In this document: one piece after another, positions 61,428 through 64,000 of the stretch | How the letters are laid out: each line of letters begins with the position of its first letter | Numbering within the stretch: the stretch's first letter is position 1 | Source: Fontibacter flavus | GTDB lineage: Bacteria > Bacteroidota > Bacteroidia > Cytophagales > Cyclobacteriaceae | Direction: 5' to 3' | Length of the DNA: 64,000 nt | NCBI RefSeq assembly: GCF_042432905.1 | Contig: NZ_JBHLWI010000007.1 | Coordinates: forward strand, 1 to 64,000 | Position numbers and translations under genes: made by a program | Notes under the pieces: generated by a model | The model's input: the letters and a program-made list of their open reading frames with translations, nothing else | Databases searched by the model: none | What the model was told of the DNA's origin: nothing

Positions 61428-62033
61428 TTACTCTATATGCTCTGACCATTCAATATATTTCGCCGTTTTTGACCTAATCAATTGTCCAAAAATTTTTCCC
61501 ACCACATGTAAAGACAAATCCACACCGGAAGATACTCCTGCAGCAGTCATCACCTGTCCTGAATCCACAAATCTCATATTTCTTTGGGGAGTGGCATCTT
61601 GGGTGAGTGCCAACACATCCTCAAAGACTTCATGGTGGGTAGTAAAAGGCTTTCCATCTAGCAAACCCAATTTTGCCAATATTCTCGCACCGCTGCATAC
61701 TGAATAAGTAACTTGGGTTTTTGGGATGACTTCACCCAACCAATTCATCAAATCCTGATCCTGCAATACAGACTTACTTCCATCCCCTCCCGGAATAACT
61801 AGAACATCCATTTGTTCAACTTGGGAATAGCTAATATCCGGAATTACCTTTAATCCATTTTTTGCAATGACTGGGGAAGTGTTTTTCCCTACCACCTTCA
61901 CTTCTAATAAAGTGTAATCTGAAAGCTCAGAAGTCACCGAAAACACCTCAAATGGTCCGGCAAAGTCCAACACTTCTACCTCATCAAAAATCAAAATGGC
62001 TACTGATAATTTTTTTGACATTTTAAACTCCAT
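61428..62033 (-). CDS. DJ-1/PfpI family protein
   Basis: A 201-residue protein. LIFDEVEVLDFAGPFEVF (about 14-31) is the family start with the conserved Glu region, the catalytic Cys is in TYSVCSGARILAKLG (about 109-123), and the THHEVFED segment follows. The subgroup (DJ-1/PfpI near isonitrile hydratase and AraC-type regulator cores) is without a clear reaction. ATG at 62031-62033 or MSKKLS (62019-62021) may be the start. Lies alone, next to the purL terminator. Confidence 0.88.
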   Translation of the reverse strand: MEFKMSKKLSVAILIFDEVEVLDFAGPFEVFSVTSELSDYTLLEVKVVGKNTSPVIAKNGLKVIPDISYSQVEQMDVLVIPGGDGSKSVLQDQDLMNWLGEVIPKTQVTYSVCSGARILAKLGLLDGKPFTTHHEVFEDVLALTQDATPQRNMRFVDSGQVMTAAGVSSGVDLSLHVVGKIFGQLIRSKTAKYIEWSEHIE

Positions 62034-62055
62034 TAATCATTGTACCTGATAATCA

Positions 62056-62085
62056 ATAAAAAAACCAGGCCATAAGACCTGGTTT
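62056..62085 (-). terminator. Intrinsic terminator of purL
   Basis: AAACCAGG (62062-62069) with CCTGGTTT (62078-62085); preceding A-run makes a U-tract on the minus strand, 8 bases past the purL stop. Confidence 0.85.
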
Positions 62086-62092
62086 AAGATGA

Positions 62093-64000
62093 TTATGAAT
62101 TATTACTTACCCATTGATAAGCATTCACGAATGCCTCCACCCATGGGGTAATTTCTTCATTTTTTCTTTCCTCCGGATAATGTGCCCAGTTCCAAGGTTT
62201 CAATGAACGCTCGATGTGTGGCATAATCGCCAAATGTCTACCATCTTCTGATGCGATACCTGCCACAGCATAATCCGATCCATTTGGATTTCCGGGATAA
62301 GCTTCATAAGAATAAGTCATACCAATATGGTAAGCCGATTTTGTTTTTGGTAATTGGAATTTACCTTCTCCGTGGGCAATCCATACGCCAAGCCTTTGAC
62401 CTGCCAAGCTCTTCAACATGACAGTATTGTTTTCAGGAATGCTCACATTGACAAAACCTGATTCAAATTTATGACTTGCATTATGTAGCATTTTTGGACG
62501 TTCATCATGTTCCGATGCTACCAGTCCCAATTCCACCATCAATTGGCAGCCATTACATACGCCTAAGCTTAGGGTATCTTTTCTGGCATAGAAATTATCC
62601 AAAGCCTGCTTGGCTTTCTCATTATAAAGGAAAGCACCGGCCCATCCTTTTGCAGACCCTAATACATCAGAGTTAGAGAATCCACCCACAAAAACTATCA
62701 TCTGCACATCTTCCAAATTTTCTCTTCCCGTAATCAGATCGGTCATATGCACATCCTTTACATCAAATCCTGCCAACCACAAAGCATAAGCCATCTCTCT
62801 ATCGCCATTCACACCTTTTTCACGGATAATGGCAGCCCTTTTTCCAGAGAGAGTTCTTCTGTATGGATTCAAGCCAAAAGCATCTAAAGTACCATGCCAG
62901 CTAGTCCCAAATTGGTATTGCAAAGGCTGAACCTTATAATGATTGAACCTGTCCAAAGCCAATTTTTCACCACTTTGCTTTCTGTCAAGCAAATAGGAAG
63001 ACTTAAACCATGTGTCCCTCATTTCAGCTACCTGCAAACTCAGGTCGGTTCCAATCAACTCTACTTGACCATCTAATGTGACGTCAGCAATTGAGGTATA
63101 GGTGATTCCATGATTCTCGAGGACAGCTCTTGTCCTTTCAATATTTTTAACCTGGATTAAGACACCTGGATTTTCTGCAAAAAGTGCTTTAACCAAGTCT
63201 CTTTCTGCCAAACGGTCCAGTTTTACTTTCAAACCTATTTGGGTAGAAGGGAAACACATTTCCAACAAAGCAGTAATCAAACCTCCGGAAGAAATATCAT
63301 GTCCTGCCAGGATTTCACCTTTTTCAATCAACTTCTGAACTACCATAAAGGCTGTTCCAAAGTACTGGCTATCCTTTACGTCCGGAGTTTCATTGCCCAC
63401 TGTATTAAGAATCTGCGCAAAACTGGATCCTCCCAGTTTGGCAGTATCCTTTGAAAAGTCTATATAATAAATCTTACTTCCTGCTATCGGTTTCAAATCA
63501 GGAGATACCGTCAATACCGGATTTGAACATTCTCCAACAGTAGAAATGATAACTGTTCCAGGTGAATAAACTGTTTTCCCTCCAGGATACTTTTGTGTCA
63601 TAGAAAGCGAATCCTTTCCGGTAGGCACATTAATGCCCAAGTCAATGGCAAATTCAGAAATAGCTTCTACTGCTCTGTACAACCTGTCATTTTCACCAGG
63701 GTTTTTGGCCGGCCACATCCAGTTGGCACTCAAGGAAACTCCCTGCAATCCATCTGTAATCGGCGCCCAAACCAAATTGGTCAATGCTTCCGCAATTGCC
63801 AACCGGGACCCTGCTTCAGGATTCGCCAATGCGGCCACAGGAGCATGTCCAATGGATGTAGCTATTCCCTTCTGACCGGTAAAATCCAAAGCCATCACAG
63901 CAACATCATTTAAAGGAAGTTGGATTTCCCCTGTCGTCTGTTGTTTGGCAACACGACCGGTTACCGAACGGTCCACTTTATTGGTCAACCAATCCTTGCA
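62093..64000 (-). CDS. purL: Phosphoribosylformylglycinamidine synthase, C-terminal part
   Basis: The open frame enters from beyond the window's right edge (last in-frame codons CKDWL), so only the C-terminal 635 or so residues of the large type PurL (about 1,200-1,300 residues) are present. Visible are TGKDSLSMTQ of the ATP-binding half, GHDISSGGLITALLEMCF (cited by GHDISSGG), and the fused glutamine amidotransferase domain with the Cys in LGVCNGCQLM and the catalytic His in MPHIERS. It catalyses the fourth step of purine synthesis. The stop is at 62093; a terminator follows. Confidence 0.95.
   Translation of the reverse strand, partial: CKDWLTNKVDRSVTGRVAKQQTTGEIQLPLNDVAVMALDFTGQKGIATSIGHAPVAALANPEAGSRLAIAEALTNLVWAPITDGLQGVSLSANWMWPAKNPGENDRLYRAVEAISEFAIDLGINVPTGKDSLSMTQKYPGGKTVYSPGTVIISTVGECSNPVLTVSPDLKPIAGSKIYYIDFSKDTAKLGGSSFAQILNTVGNETPDVKDSQYFGTAFMVVQKLIEKGEILAGHDISSGGLITALLEMCFPSTQIGLKVKLDRLAERDLVKALFAENPGVLIQVKNIERTRAVLENHGITYTSIADVTLDGQVELIGTDLSLQVAEMRDTWFKSSYLLDRKQSGEKLALDRFNHYKVQPLQYQFGTSWHGTLDAFGLNPYRRTLSGKRAAIIREKGVNGDREMAYALWLAGFDVKDVHMTDLITGRENLEDVQMIVFVGGFSNSDVLGSAKGWAGAFLYNEKAKQALDNFYARKDTLSLGVCNGCQLMVELGLVASEHDERPKMLHNASHKFESGFVNVSIPENNTVMLKSLAGQRLGVWIAHGEGKFQLPKTKSAYHIGMTYSYEAYPGNPNGSDYAVAGIASEDGRHLAIMPHIERSLKPWNWAHYPEERKNEEITPWVEAFVNAYQWVSNNS

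Noticed and set aside
1..64000. CRISPR array, insertion sequence, prophage or tRNA gene
   Set aside because: No regularly spaced repeats, transposase or phage proteins, or tRNA-like cloverleaf with CCA end were found on reading both strands.

Overview
The window looks like part of the chromosome of a Bacteroidota bacterium of the order Cytophagales, most likely close to the Cyclobacteriaceae. This rests on the AT-rich sequence, the many lipoprotein and outer-membrane-barrel genes, the Bacteroidota-type promoter (TTTG, 19 nt, TAnnTTTG) in front of the SRP RNA, weak ribosome binding sites, and characteristic families (DUF3098 after ftsX, DUF4920, DUF983, an LptE/SecG operon, ftsE apart from ftsX). 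No tRNA, rRNA, insertion sequence, prophage or CRISPR array was found. The left edge has no clear gene and the right edge cuts purL.

Layout. 0-11 kb: AlkB-like dioxygenase, small secreted proteins, a penicillin-acylase gene broken by one in-frame stop, a group with sulfur-related genes (rhodanese, exported metallo-beta-lactamase/rhodanese protein) and a sterol-desaturase-like membrane enzyme, then the coupled pair pabB-dinB and a YceI lipoprotein. 11-17 kb: gamma-carbonic-anhydrase-like protein, then a five-gene set (esterase-like hydrolase, ATP-grasp, GCS2/YbdK ligase, class I glutamine amidotransferase, second divergent ATP-grasp) that looks like a pathway for an unknown amide or peptide metabolite. 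17-33 kb: SRP RNA, transaldolase-like fsa, ftsE, an exported S41 protease, the operon miaB - sigma-54 activator - lptE - TPR-like gene - secG, groES-groEL, a receiver protein with corA, and proB-proA. 33-38 kb: small conserved proteins, an outer-membrane barrel protein, and a secreted redox group (c-type haem lipoprotein, DUF4920 lipoprotein, lipoprotein MsrA). 38-43 kb: a compact operon receiver - HEAT membrane protein - family 2 glycosyltransferase - YaiO-like barrel - receiver, probably a regulated surface-polysaccharide system. 43-48 kb: three exported amidohydrolase paralogues, of which only the middle one keeps the metal-binding residues. 48-54 kb: a DUF4097 lipoprotein, then a SAM-I riboswitch ahead of metY-metX, VOC and DUF2147 proteins and PdeM. 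54-60 kb: operon ftsX - DUF3098 - uppP - truB - ribF running into the two subunits of a 3-oxoacid CoA-transferase, then a CaiB-type CoA-transferase. 60-64 kb: GT14 glycosyltransferase, DJ-1/PfpI protein and the C-terminal half of purL.

Much of the window is housekeeping (translation and tRNA modification, chaperonin, proline, methionine, folate, flavin and purine synthesis, envelope biogenesis). The three regions most worth a second look are the amidoligase cluster (12.1-17.1 kb), the receiver/HEAT/glycosyltransferase/YaiO operon (38.4-43.2 kb) and the amidohydrolase triplet (43.4-47.8 kb). All calls are from reading sequence and translations; no database search was possible.
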